Positions 1 through 11,003 of a stretch of DNA of 64,000 nt are shown here, in pieces. Source of the DNA: Hedera helix (taxonomy: Eukaryota; Streptophyta; Magnoliopsida; Apiales; Araliaceae). The position numbers and the translations under genes were made by a program. The stretch is taken from NCBI GenBank assembly GCA_947179155.2, contig OX359286.1:13202913-13266912 (forward strand), read 5' to 3'. The notes beneath the pieces are model-generated. The model saw only the letters and a program-made list of their open reading frames with translations. It was not told the origin of the DNA and made no database searches. How positions within the stretch are numbered: the stretch's first letter is position 1; every line of letters starts with the position of its first letter.

Positions 1-2265
1 TTATCTGTTTAAGTTTAAGAATAGGATGAAGCCATGCATATCTCATGAGCTATATGGGTTGATTATGTGGAATATATGTTATATAGTTGGTTTATCATGA
101 AACCCTAGTTGCTTAGGTGATATAACAAAGGTGGTGCACTATTCATGTGTAATTTAAAAGCTAGAAAGCATGATTCAAGTGTGATCATGTGTTATATGTG
201 GATTGAATTGATGAAAACATAGATTAAGGTGTTGAGCATGTTGAATTCATGTGATAATTCTTTCTTGGTAGCCTAGTAAATGCATGGAAGGTTTAAAAGT
301 ATGGCTTGTGTAGTAAAGTTGCAATATTAGGCTAGGATTTATGATTTAACTAAATCATAATCTGTAAAGTATTTTGAAAGGTGCATGTAGAAGCTACACA
401 TGCATCCAAAGTTACTAAATGAATATATGTTAACCTATGTGGTGCATGAGATTCAAGATGTTAAATGAGTTTGAGTTGAAAGTTGTTAAAAGTGATAATG
501 TGTCATTTTTGGCCATTTTGAGTAATTGGAGGTCAAATGGGGCTAAACATGTAAGTTTTATGTAAATACACGGGTTAGAATTGATTTGGAAATCAATTAG
601 TGCTTATGGAGACAATTGTCCATTTTAAACGTTTTAAAACGTTTGTTGATTACCAAAATGATTTAATTGGAAAAACAATGCCATTTTAAGATTTTTAAAT
701 GTTTTGAAGGCCCATACATATCAATTACATGTGTTATATGTTAAATGATTTATCAGAACTCAGAAATGTTAATTTGGGCCAAAATTAAAATTGATTTTTA
801 AAAGAATTTTTTTTTAGAAAAACCAGAAGGGTGCCATATTTTACACTGTGAACTGCGTCGGGGCGCAGTTCTGCTGAAGGACCACGCCGGGGCGAGATCA
901 AAGCAATCCGGGGCGCAGTCTGGACCGAGCCAATCTCACGGCCAGCGAGATCTCAAACACAAAACATGGCGCCGGGGCGCCATGTACTGAAAATTTTAAA
1001 ATAAATTAATTTGTCCCAAAATGAAATGTTTTGATATTAAATGGTACCTACATATTTTTTAAACCATAAATTGATAAAATGATCAATGTGGTAGATGTTG
1101 AGGACAAATGAGCAATGTGTTATACGTTAAAGGTTATTTAAAGACAAAAGGTAGCTTATATAGCAAGTTATAGCATGCATGTAAATGTAACTAATGCATG
1201 AACCTATATTATGGTCATGTAGGTTATAAACGGGGTAATATTTTACCGATTGTGATAGACGAGGATACAGGAAAGTGTTTTATCTGAACTCCTAATTGCA
1301 GTTCCTTGAACAGTTATTCATGATATACATTCATGTGCTCATGTAAAGTTCATTCATCAGTGAACTACTTTGAAAAAGGTCAATGCCAATCTTAATCTCA
1401 GCTAGACACATATGATGATTTATGTTGAAATCAAATGTTTATTGTTATGTGCCCCAATCCACGTTGTTGTGGTGCGGATTCTATCATATGTAGTAACAGA
1501 ACAACCCTGATAAAAGGGAGTAAAGTATAAAACAATATAATTTTATGGCGTGGTTGCGTCGCTAGATGTGTATGTTGTGCATAATATAAAAGTACCATGG
1601 GCTGATCACCTAGAGTACACATCTAAATTGAACAACAGTCTTATGACTAACTTGGGCAATATTAGTCTATATGATTGGTATTGTTCTTAACAAGTTCTAG
1701 GTCTTGTGACCGTACAGCAAGCAAGCTTCCTGTTTTAGTTAATCCTGTAAAGTTATGCATTCTTTTCATGTTCACACATTGAACTATTATTGGTCAACTA
1801 TTGGAAATGATCAATTACATTGTTTGACCCAGCTTATCATAAATGATTCAGTTTACTGCAAACAATTCATGTTCATTGTAAATGATTTTCTTTCATCATT
1901 CCGAAATATCATGTCATCATTGTTTAGTTACTTGCTGAGCTATTTTATGCGCACTCTTGCTTTTAAACATGATATTTTAGCTAAACCTGAGCAGGTCGAG
2001 GGGTCGGTACAGACAAGGGAAAAGAAAAAGTCAGCAAACAGTAGATATACAGTGATAGGGTGATGTATATGTAAACATTATCTTTTTGTAATATGGCAGG
2101 TACAGATGTATGTATGTATAAAGGTATGTAGAACCTGACATAGTTATGAATGAATGTAAATTAAGTTTTACTATTATTCAGATTAAATGGTTGTGATAAC
2201 AGGGTAGAATAGTATCGTGAGCACCGAACCCGTGGTTCAAGGGACCCGGATTTAGGGGCGTCACA
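1..2265 (+). repeat. 5' LTR of gypsy-1 (partial)
   Basis: Base 1 aligns to about 8757 of the 3' LTR, so roughly 655 bp of this LTR lie outside the window. It ends in GGGGCGTCACA immediately before the primer site. It holds a GC-rich hairpin island (846-986), a GAACAACCCT...GGG box near 1499, CTGATCACCTAGAGTAC at 1602-1618 and a TTGCTGAGCT...CACTCTTGCTTT block at 1934-1962 that recurs near the 3' end of other LTRs here. Short ORFs in it (such as 1755-2063) show no family features and I do not regard them as genes. Confidence 0.9.
846..986 (+). other. GC-rich hairpin island in gypsy-1 LTR
   Basis: In an otherwise AT-rich LTR, about 140 bp is GC-rich and built of inverted repeats. 965-984 is CATGGCGCCGGGGCGCCATG, nine-base arms around GG. 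Near 848 are arms AACTGCG and CGCAGTT. The 3' LTR copy is at about 9597-9765 and has lost several CpG/CpNpG sites to T or A. Function unknown. Confidence 0.75.
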
Positions 2266-2268
2266 GGT

Positions 2269-2280
2269 TGGTATCAGAGC
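2269..2280 (+). promoter_or_regulatory. Primer binding site (initiator Met tRNA type) of gypsy-1
   Basis: TGGTATCAGAGC starts three bases after the LTR end at 2265. This is the usual plant primer site complementary to the 3' end of initiator Met tRNA, and it sets the LTR end. Confidence 0.93.
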
Positions 2281-2487
2281 AGACAGGTTATAAACCTTAG
2301 GTAGAGAAACCTTAAGAATATGACCTTAAGGAATATAGTAAAACTCATTTAGAGTTCTAAGGGGGTGAATGGTGGAAATTATTAAAGTTAAAATTTTCAC
2401 AATATGTGTTATGTGCTACGTGTTATGTGTAATAGAGATAAGAAAAATTGCACTGAACTAAAATAATTGTGCTTGTGATTTTATAGT

Positions 2488-3201
2488 ATGCTAGAGATTG
2501 GTGAATCCAGTCGGGCAATAGAAGAGGAGCTCAGAGACATTCAGATTGATGTGATGAGCACTGTACCAGCTATGACAATAGTACCAGTTGAGGACAGTGA
2601 ACCAGAAGAGGATCCAGATGAGCTGGAAGGAGACTCGGGTGTAGCATTGCCAGATAATGCATCCTCTCAGCAAAGAGAGGTTGGCCGAGAATGGGTGACT
2701 GGCCTAATACAGCAGAATAGTGAGTTTGTGGACAGGATATTGGAGTTAGAAACTCAAGTTGCTGAACGACAGACAGCTGTAGAGCAAAATGAGAATGCGG
2801 TCCAAGTGTTAGTTAATAGAAACATAGAGTTAGGGGATAAGTTGAGACAGGAAGAACAGAAGGTTCAAGAGCTAAAGAATGAAAAAGAAACCTTGGAGGC
2901 AAAGCTAAGGGATGCAACTACTGAGATAGCCAGGTACGAACATGCTGGGGCTAAAGCAGTAAGAAGAGTAAATTTGGCAGAGGAGGAAGTGAGGGCCAAG
3001 AAAACCCGAATTGATAGCATGAGTGTAAGAATGGAAGACATGAGCTATGCTTTTTGTACAGCGTTTGGAAGGGTACAGGATAGAATGTACTACTACCCAA
3101 TAGAGTATGACCAGACTAGTAACACTTTGAGTAGGTGGAAGATGATAACAATCATGTATGGAGAATATGAAGATGCAATGAGACGTGGGATGCTTTTGTA
3201 G
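2488..3201 (+). CDS. Extra upstream ORF: 237-aa coiled-coil protein between PBS and gag
   Basis: An uninterrupted ORF begins about 210 bp after the primer site, upstream of gag and on the sense strand. Residues ~20-50 are acidic (EDSEPEEDPDELEGDS). Residues ~70-175 are rich in E, K, Q, R and L with heptad-like spacing, which suggests a long coiled coil. The C-terminal ~50 residues are Y/M rich (RMYYYPIEYDQ). There is no zinc knuckle, signal peptide or membrane segment. It is open while gag and pol just downstream have many stops. Tekay elements usually have gag as the first gene, so an accessory ORF here is unusual; Ogre/Tat elements are known to carry extra ORFs. A captured gene fragment or a diverged extra gag-associated protein are both possible. 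I do not recognise the family. Confidence 0.6.
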   Translation: MLEIGESSRAIEEELRDIQIDVMSTVPAMTIVPVEDSEPEEDPDELEGDSGVALPDNASSQQREVGREWVTGLIQQNSEFVDRILELETQVAERQTAVEQNENAVQVLVNRNIELGDKLRQEEQKVQELKNEKETLEAKLRDATTEIARYEHAGAKAVRRVNLAEEEVRAKKTRIDSMSVRMEDMSYAFCTAFGRVQDRMYYYPIEYDQTSNTLSRWKMITIMYGEYEDAMRRGMLL

Positions 3202-3516
3202 GAAGTTGTAATAAATATATATAGTTATGTATATATGTAATGTGAATCCCTAGTTTGTTATAAAAGAAATAGAAAGTGTTATGTAGCCTCTTTTGTCTTA
3301 AGGAGGGAAGGTCTAAGGTGGTGGTAAAGCTGTTAAATGTGAATCTCGACTTTTGTAATCTGAAGGGATGAAAATAGTAATGTGCTACTTGTAATGTATT
3401 ATGTTAAACACAAGTTAAGTTATTTATGAATATAAATTCAGTTATTAAATGTGTGTTGACACGACTATGCAATTAAAGTTCGTAAGAATGTGGCATGTAA
3501 ATGATATATAATAATC
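3202..3516 (+). other. Spacer between coiled-coil ORF and gag
   Basis: AT-rich leader-like DNA of about 315 bp. It has several short upstream ATGs and no ORF with recognisable content. I see no clear splice or promoter signals. Confidence 0.5.
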
Positions 3517-4633
3517 ATGATGAAAATGCCACCTAGACGTAGACCAAATGTTCAACCCTCACCAAAGGAGGTAGTAAATGCTCCCAAGGAGCCAGTTAAC
3601 CCCATGCAGCAGTTTGTTGACTTGTTGATGGGAGCTTTCCAGACCAGGAATGTTAACCCTATGGTTGACCAACTGGTAGCAACTCGGATTGCTACCTTCA
3701 AGGATTTTAAAGCTATTGGACCCCCAAAGTTCAAGGGGATGATGAATCCGATAGAGGCCCAGAATTGGATAATTAAAATGGAAAAGGTATTTGATGTAAC
3801 AAATGTGACAGAAGAACAAAAAACTGCCTTTGCTACATTTATGTTAAAAGGAGAAGCAAATTATTGGTGGACTACCAATAAAGGAAGACTGGGAGCAGGA
3901 GCTGCACCGTAGGAAAGATTTAAAGAAATTTTCCTTGAGGCTTATTTTCCTCCAGTGACACAAGACATGATGGAGGTGCAGTTCTTAGAGTTAAAACAGG
4001 AAAATATGACTGTAGCCGAGTATGCGACGAAATTCAATGAGTTGGCAAGGTTTGCTCCACATCAAGTGGACACAGAACAAAGGAAGGCAAGATGATTCGA
4101 ACGTGGATTAAAACCATGGATTTACAACAAGGTCTCAATGTTTCAAATTGGTACTTTTGCTGGAGTAATGGAAAAGGCTATTATAGTAGAAGGAGGCAGC
4201 GATGCCTTAGCAAAGTATAAGCAGGAATAACATGGTAAGAAGAAAGGTGATGGAGCCAACAGAGAAAGTAATAGTGGGGGAAATAACACCAATAAGCGAA
4301 AGTGGAATAGTAACCCAACTGGAAGTAAACAAGGGGAAACAAAGAAGAAGATAGAGCCATGTCCTAATTATGGAAAAGGGACATTCTAGAGTATACTTGA
4401 AGGGAAAGAACGTATGTTTCAGATGCGGTCAGGAAGGACACATCGCACCAAACTGTCCAATTCCAAAGATAAACAAATGTTGTTTTCATTGTGGAGAAGT
4501 GGGCCATCAGATTAGAGATTGTCCTAAGAAGAAAGCTAAAGGAGGAAGTGGAAGCAGGGGAAATACTAGTGGGATCTGGCTATTGGTGGACCTACTCAGC
4601 CGGGGAGACCGACGACACGTACGTTCAACATGA
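3517..4633 (+). pseudogene. gag: gag pseudogene (capsid plus two CCHC zinc knuckles)
   Basis: The first 131 residues start MMKMPPRRR and match the Ty3/gypsy gag entry (KDFKAIGPPKFKG, then IEAQNWIIKMEKVFDV), the retrotrans_gag capsid region. In-frame stops follow at 3910 (TAG for expected W), 4093 (TGA for R) and 4228 (TAA for Q). A frame change near 4375 moves the tail to the frame read from 4370. That tail holds two knuckles: C16-C19-H24-C29 and C38-C41-H46-C51, in CFRCGQEGHIAPNC and CFHCGEVGHQIRDC. Gag would form the cytoplasmic particle and bind element RNA; this copy cannot make it. The stops fit C-to-T decay. Confidence 0.9.
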
Positions 4634-4974
4634 CAGTTCAGGATACGGTGGCATCAAAGGACATTGTGTCAGGTATCATTACTATCAATGATACAAATGC
4701 ATATGTGTTGTTTGATTCGGGTGCTACATGTTCTTTTATATCTGATGAATTTGCTAAGAATTTGAATCTACCTCAATCAAAGTTAGAAAATGTGTTAAAC
4801 ATAGAAGTAGCGAATAAGGAAGTAATTCAGGTGGAGAATATTCATCGGGATTGTTACTTGACGATAAGAGGGCATAGGCTGGTAGTTGACCTAATTCCTA
4901 TTTGGTTAGAAGAGTTTGATGTAATACTGGGAATGGACTGGTTGTATAGCCAAGGGGCGATGATTGACTACTAA
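4630..4974 (+). pseudogene. Aspartic protease domain of gypsy-1 pol (fragment)
   Basis: Retropepsin-type domain. The catalytic motif FDSGAT is at residues 28-33 (D29), with the second hallmark FDVILGMDWL near residues 95-105. The DSG form, rather than DTG, is common in this plant clade. The frame ends at TAA after IDY, most simply a decayed Q codon, and the next coding block (5099) is in a different frame. In life it would cleave the Gag-Pol polyprotein inside the particle. It overlaps the end of the knuckle ORF by a few bases in another frame, which reflects indels rather than design. Confidence 0.88.
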
Positions 4975-5098
4975 AAGAAATGTGTAAACCTTTAGACTCC
5001 TTACAAGTCTAAAGGTAGTATTCTATGGTAGCAAGTCGTCACGACAATCTTGTTGTCTGACGATGATACAAGCCACTAAGTTGCTAAGGAAATGATGT
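4975..5098 (+). pseudogene. Decayed protease-RT linker
   Basis: Short stretch joining the protease and RT frames. It should encode the linker but is broken by stop codons and at least one frame change. Confidence 0.6.
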
Positions 5099-6637
5099 AT
5101 GGCATATCTAGCGCATGTGGTCGATACACGAGTAGTGGGATCCGAAATGGGTCAGATACCCGTGGTAAAAGATTATGCAGATGTATTTCCAAATGAATTG
5201 CCCGGTCTTCCGCTAGATAGGGAGATCGAATTTGTTATAGATCTTGAGTCAGAAACGACAACAATTTCAAAGGCACCGTACAGAATGGCTCCAGTAGAAT
5301 TGAAAGAATTGATGGTTCAATTACAAGAATTGTTGGACAAAAAGTATATCCAACCGAGTGTGTCTCCTTCGGGAGCACCAATTTTATTTGTAAAGAAGAA
5401 AGACGGATCGGTAAGGCTATGTATCGACTATAGAAAGTTAAACAAAGTGACAATAAAGAACAAGTATCCGTTACCAAGAATCAATGATTTATTTGATCAG
5501 CTACGTGGAGCCAAGTATTTTTCGAAGATTGATTTGAGAAGTGGTTATCACCAGTTAAAGGTGAGACCTGAGGATGTACCCAAACCAGCATTTAGGACTC
5601 GTTACAGTCATTACGAATTCCTAGTAATGTCATTTGGGTTGACGAACGCGTCGACTGCATTTATGGATTTAATGAATAGAGTGTTCAAGCAATATTTGGA
5701 CAAGTTCGTGGTGGTATTCATCGACGACATTTTGATTTATTCAAAGACTCAGGAAGAGCATGCAGAACATTTGAGAATTGTATTGGAAAAGTTGAGAGAA
5801 GTAAAGTTGTATGTAAAATTTTCGAAATGTGAGTTTTGGTTGGAAAGAGTGCAATTTCTGGGGCACGTGATCGACCAACATGGGATATCTGTAGATCCAG
5901 CCAAAGTTGAGGCAGTAATAAACTGGGAACAACCAAAGACACCAACTGAGGTGCGAAGTTTTCTTGGTTTAGCAGGATATTATAGACGATTTATTAAAGA
6001 CTTCTCAAAGTTATCAGGACCTCTAACTAATTTGATAAGAAAAGCTGTAAAGTTTGTATGGTCAGATAAATGTGAGGAGAGTTTCATGGAACTCAAGAAA
6101 AGACTAAGTGAAGCACCTGTGTTGTCGTTGCCGGATGATACGGGAGTATTTGTTGTGTACAGTGACGCGTCGCATAAAGGACTTGGCTGTGTATTGATGC
6201 AGAACGACAAAGTCATAGCGTATGCGTCAAGACAGTTGAAAGACTATGAGAAAGGTTATCAGACCTATGATTTGGAATTGGCAGCAGTGGTGTTTGCATT
6301 GAAGATATGGAGACTTTATCTATACGTAGAAAAATGTGAAATATACATAGACCACAAAAGTCTGAAGTATATTTTCACTTAGAAGGATTTGAATATGAGG
6401 CAAAGGAGATGGTTAGAACTAATTAAGGATTATGATTGCGAGATTCTATACCATCCAGGGAAAGCTAATGTTGTAGCCGATGCCTTAAGTAGAAAGGGTC
6501 GAGAAAGATTGGAAATGATGATTGCTCAAGAAGAGCTAATCAGAGAAATGGAAAGGATGGAACTCGAAGTGAGGTATCCAATGGAAACAGAAGAGAAGTT
6601 ATATGCTATTGAAACTCATCTAACGTTATTGGATTGA
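5099..6637 (+). pseudogene. pol: Reverse transcriptase-RNase H of gypsy-1 pol
   Basis: A 427-residue open block carries the RT: entry YADVFPNELPGLP (~26-38), FSKIDLRSGYHQL with D145, and VVVFIDDILIYS with D209/D210, so catalytic aspartates are retained. The connection block TPTEVRSFLGLAGYYRRFI (~281-299) leads into RNase H (YSDASHKGLGCVLM with D356, DLELAAVVFA with E393, YIDHKSLKYIFT with D418). TAG at 6380 replaces the expected Q of FTQKDLNMRQ. The frame resumes at 6389 with RQRRWLELIKDYD and HPGKANVVADALSRK and ends at TGA 6635. RT copies element RNA into DNA and RNase H removes the RNA. The RT is unusually well preserved next to neighbouring wreckage. Confidence 0.94.
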
Positions 6638-8058
6638 GTGAAAGAAGCTCAGATGCAAGATCAAGACTATGATCAAATCAGGAAACACATATTTAATGGG
6701 AATGAGATAAAGTTCAAGATAGACAACAATGGAATGCTAAGATTGGAAGGAATAGTATGGGTGTCGTTAGTCTCGGAGTTAAAAGGTGAGATTCTGCAAG
6801 AAGCACACAGTTCACGATATTCAGTTCGTCCAGGAAGTACAAAAATGTATTAAGATCTTCGCCAACAATTTTGGTGGCCCAATATGAAAAAGGATGTGGC
6901 AGAATGTGTAAGTAAATGCTTAACGTGTCAAAGAGTTAAGGCTGAACATCAGAGGCCTAGTGGATTGCAGCAACCTTTAGAAATTCCAGAATGAAAATGG
7001 GAGTACGTCACAATGGATTTTGTCGTGGGACTTCCGACTACACAGAAAGGCTATGATGCAATATGGGTGATAGTTGATCGACTAACGAAGTCTACACACT
7101 TTTTACCGATCAAAATCAAGTTTAATTTGGATCAGTTGGCAAAGCTTTATGTGAACGAAAAAGTATCAATGTATGGAGTTCCGGTATCGATTGTTTCAGA
7201 TCGAGATCCGCAATTTACATCTAACTTTTGAAAGAGTTTTCAAGAGCATACAGGTACGCAGTTGAGGTTGAGCACATCGTATCACGCTCAAACAGACAAT
7301 CAAAGTGAATGGACGATCCAAACATTAGAGGATATGCTCAGAGCATGCGTGATGGACTTTAAGGGTAATTGGGACGACCATTTGTCGTTGATTGAATTTG
7401 CATATAACAACAGTTATCATGTGAGTATTGGTATGCCGCCTTATGAGGCATTATATGGGAGAAAGTGCAGAACACCTCTCTGTTAGGATGAAGTAGGAGA
7501 ACGTAAGGTATTGGGACCAGAAGTTGTACATTAGACTGTTGAGATTGTTAAAGTCATAAGATCGAGGCTCATATCAGCTCAAGATAGGCAAAAGAAATAT
7601 GCAGACCAACATCAACAGAAAAGAGAATTTGAAGTAGGGTCCCATATGTTTTTAAAAATATCACCCTGGAAGGGAAAGATAAGGTTTGGAAAGAAAGAAA
7701 AGTTGAGCCCAAGGTTTATTGGACCATTTGAAGTATTAAGGAGAATATGAGAGGTAGCCTATGTTGTGGCATTACCTCCAGAATTAGAACACATTCACAA
7801 TGTGTTCCATGTATCAGTGTTAATGCCGTACAAGTCGGATTACAAACATGTGATTGAATACGAGCCAATTCAGATTGAAAAGGATTTGACGTATGAGGAG
7901 ACTCCTGTTCAGATTTTGATAGAAATGAACAAATTTTAAGAAACAAAGTGATTCCTTATGTAAAATTAATGTGGAGGAACCACAATATCGAAGAAGCAAC
8001 TTGGGAGTTAGAAGAGAAAATGAAAAAGGAATATCCAAGTTTGTTTATATAATCTTGT
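6638..8058 (+). pseudogene. Integrase and chromodomain-like tail of gypsy-1 pol
   Basis: Zinc-binding part: HSSRYSVRPGSTKMY (second H of HHCC replaced by R) and CVSKCLTCQRVKAEHQ. DDE core: VTMDFVVGLP, SIVSDRDPQFTS and the TDNQSEWTIQTLEDML block with E. Stops interrupt it at 6851 (TAA for Q), 6992 (TGA for W), 7229 (TGA for W), 7484 (TAG for W), 7532 (TAG for Q) and 7748. Then comes a GPF-type block (SPRFIGPFEVLR), IHNVFHVSVLMPY and a degraded EATWELE-type chromodomain tail near 8000. This should insert the cDNA and bias it to marked chromatin. This copy cannot. Confidence 0.9.
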
Positions 8059-8087
8059 AATAGTGATTTTGGGGACGGAATCTTTGT

Positions 8088-8100
8088 AAGGAGGGAAGAA
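8088..8100 (+). promoter_or_regulatory. Polypurine tract of gypsy-1
   Basis: AAGGAGGGAAGAA directly precedes the TGTAACAATA start of the 3' LTR. It is the expected primer for plus-strand DNA. Confidence 0.88.
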
Positions 8101-11003
8101 TGTAACAATACACAAATTCTCAATATGGTAAAATAATAAGTTATTAATGGAAGCTAAATATTTTGGAAGGTGACAAGTATTGTGGGACAAGCCAATTATG
8201 TTGTTTTCATGGTGGAATTAAATTCAAACTTTATGAAACAAGTTTGGATAAAAAAGAATTTAAATTGGATTAAAAAAGACCAAGAATGGAATATTAAGCT
8301 AATTACGAAAATTAAATGTCTAGATATTTGGGGAAATGACCAAGCTACCTTTGACATTCTAAGAAATGACATATGTGTCCAGAGAGGGTGCAATGACTAT
8401 TTTGCCCTTGGTTAATCATGTGAATTGTCATAATAAGGCTTAATTATGCATGAGTTAATTAACCAATGTGAGTTAAGTGTTGGAAAATCTTGTGCAACAC
8501 TTATATGATAAGTTTTAAGCATTTAACTTGGTCATTTTCGAAGATAGCAGCCAAGTGAACTTGCAAGAGAGAGTTCATAAGATAAAGTGGAGATGAGGCT
8601 AGGGCTTTGAAGAAAACTCAAGGATTTCAAGTAAAAGTATACAAGAGAAGGATACTAAGACATCAAAGTGGAACATCAAGCTCTTAGGAGGTTTATTTCA
8701 AGGAGAAAGAAAGCTATAAGAATGTGTAATGAGTTTAAGTTATAGGACTTGTTGGTTATGTGTTTAAGTTTAAGAATAGGATGAAGCCATGCATATCTCA
8801 TAAGCTATATGTGTTGATTATGTGGAATATATGTTATATAGTTGGTTTTATCATGAAACCCTAGTTGCTTAGGTGATATAACAAAGGTGGTGCACTAATC
8901 ATGTGTAATTTAAAAGCTAGAAAGCATGATTCAAGTGTGATCATGTGTTATATGTGGATTGAATTGATGAAAACATAGATTAAGGTGTTGAGCATGTTGA
9001 ATTCATGTGATAATTCTTGCTTTGTAGCCTATTAAATGCATGGAAGGTTTAAAAGTATGACTTGTGTAGTAAAGTTGCAAAATTAGGCTAGGATTTGTGA
9101 TTTAACTAAATCATAATCTATAAAGTGTTTTAAAAGGTGCATGTAGAAGCTACACATGCATCCAAAGTTGCTAAATGAATATATGTTAACCTATGTGGTG
9201 CATGAGATTCAAGATGTTAAGTGAGTTTGAGTTAGAAGTTGTTAAAATTGACAAAATGTCAATAATGTGTTATTTTTGGCCATTTTGAGTAATTGGAGGT
9301 CAAATGGGGCTAAAGATGTAAGTTTTATGTAAATACACGTGTTAAAATTGATTTGGAATTCAATTAGTGCTTATGGAGACAATTGTCCATTTTAAACATT
9401 TTAAAACGTTCGTCGACGACGACAACAATTTAATTGGAAAAACAATGTCATTTTAAGATTTTTAAATGTTTTGAAGGCTCATTAATATCAATTACATGTG
9501 TTATATGTTAAATGATTTGTCGGAAGTCAGAAATGTTAATTTGGGCCAAAAATAACATTGATTTTTAAAAGATTTTTTTTTAGAAAAACTAGATGGGCGC
9601 CGGGGCACCATCTTTTAGACTGTGAACTACGCCAGGGCGCAGTTTTGCTGAAGGACCACGCCGGGGCAAGATCACAGCAAGTCGGGGCACAGTCTGGGTG
9701 GAGCCAATCTCGCGGCCAGCGAGATCTCAAGCACAAAACATAGCGCTGGGGCACCATGTACTGAAAATTTAAAAATAAATTAATTTGTCCCAAAATGAAA
9801 TGTTTTGATATTAAATGATAGTTACATATGTTATAAATCATAAATTGATAAAAATGATCAATGTGGTAGATGTTAAAGACAAATGAGCAATGTGTTATAC
9901 GTTAAAGGTTATTTAAAGACAAAAGGTAGCTTATATAGTAAGTTATAGCATGCATGTAAATGTAACTAATGCATGAACCTATATTATGGTCATGTAGGTT
10001 ATAAACGGGGTAATATTTTATCGATTGTGATAGACGAGGATATAGGCAAGTGTTTTATCTGAACTCCTAATTGCAGTTCCTTAAACAGGTATTCATGATA
10101 TGCATTCATGTGCTCATGTAAAGTTCATTCACCAGTGAACTACTTTGAAAAAGCTCTATGCCAATCTTAATTCCGACTAGACACATATGATGATTTATGT
10201 TGAAATCAAATGTTTATTGTTATGTACTCCAATCCACGTTGCTGGGGTGTGGATTCTATGATATGTAGTAACAGAACAACCCTGATAAAGGGGAGTAAAG
10301 TATAAAGCAATATAATTTTATGGCGTGGTTGCGTCGCTAGATGTTTATGCTGTGCACAATATAAAAATACGATGGGCTGATAACCCAGAGTACACATCTA
10401 AATTGAACAACAGTCTTGTGACTACCTTGGACAATATCAGTCTATATGATTGGTATTGTTCTTAATGAGTTCTAGGTCTTGTGATTGTACAGCAAGCAAG
10501 CTTTATGTTTCAGTTAATCCTCTAAAGTTATGCATGCTTTTTCATGTTCACACATTGAACTATTATTGGTCAACTATTGGAAATGATCCATTACATTGTT
10601 TGACCCAGCTTATCATAAATGATTCAATTTACTGCAAACAATTCATGTTCATTGTAAATGATTTTCTTTCATCATTCCGAAATATCATGGCATCATTGTT
10701 TATTTACTTGCTGAGCTATTTTGTGCTCACTCCTACTTTTAAATATGATATTTCAGCTAAACCTGAGCAGGTCGAGGGGTCGGGGACAGATAAGGGAAAA
10801 GAAAAAGTCAGCAAACAGTAGATATACAGTGATAGGGTCATGTATATGTAAACATTATCTTTTTGTAATATGTCAGATACAGATGTATGTATGTATAAAG
10901 GTATGTAGAACCTGGGATAGTTACGAATGAATGTAAATTAAGTTTTACTATTATTCAGATTAAATGGTTGTGATAACATGGTAGAATATTATCGTGAGCA
11001 TCG
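8101..11003 (+). repeat. 3' LTR of gypsy-1, missing its last ~40 bp
   Basis: Starts TGTAACAATACAC after the polypurine tract and matches 1-2265 from about 8757 on. The match stops near 11003 (GTGAGCATCGA). The 5' LTR continues with about 40 bp more to GGGGCGTCACA; here the sequence switches abruptly to a LARD LTR. Its GC island (about 9597-9765) and a CTGATAACCCAGAGTAC box (10378-10394) are degraded copies of those in the 5' LTR. Confidence 0.9.

Larger units (their letters stand above)
1..11003 (+). mobile_element. Ty3/gypsy chromovirus, Tekay/Del-like (gypsy-1), degenerate, 5' end outside window
   Basis: Order of parts is LTR (cut by the window start), initiator-Met-type primer site, extra ORF, gag, protease, RT, RNase H, integrase, chromodomain-like tail, polypurine tract, LTR. 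The order RT-RNaseH-integrase makes it Ty3/gypsy. The block around residues LELIKDYDCEILYHPGKANV and the pol tail resemble Tekay/Del chromoviruses. The first ~310 bp shared by the two LTRs differ at roughly nine sites (about 3%), so the copy is old, and pol has many stops and several frame changes. The last ~40 bp of the 3' LTR are missing where it meets a LARD LTR fragment, so no target duplication can be read. It cannot be autonomous now. Confidence 0.93.

Noticed and set aside
1755..2063. 102-codon ORF in gypsy-1 5' LTR (and 10450-10821 in the 3' LTR)
   Set aside because: Lies wholly within the LTR, no family features, and the two copies differ by indels in frame and length.
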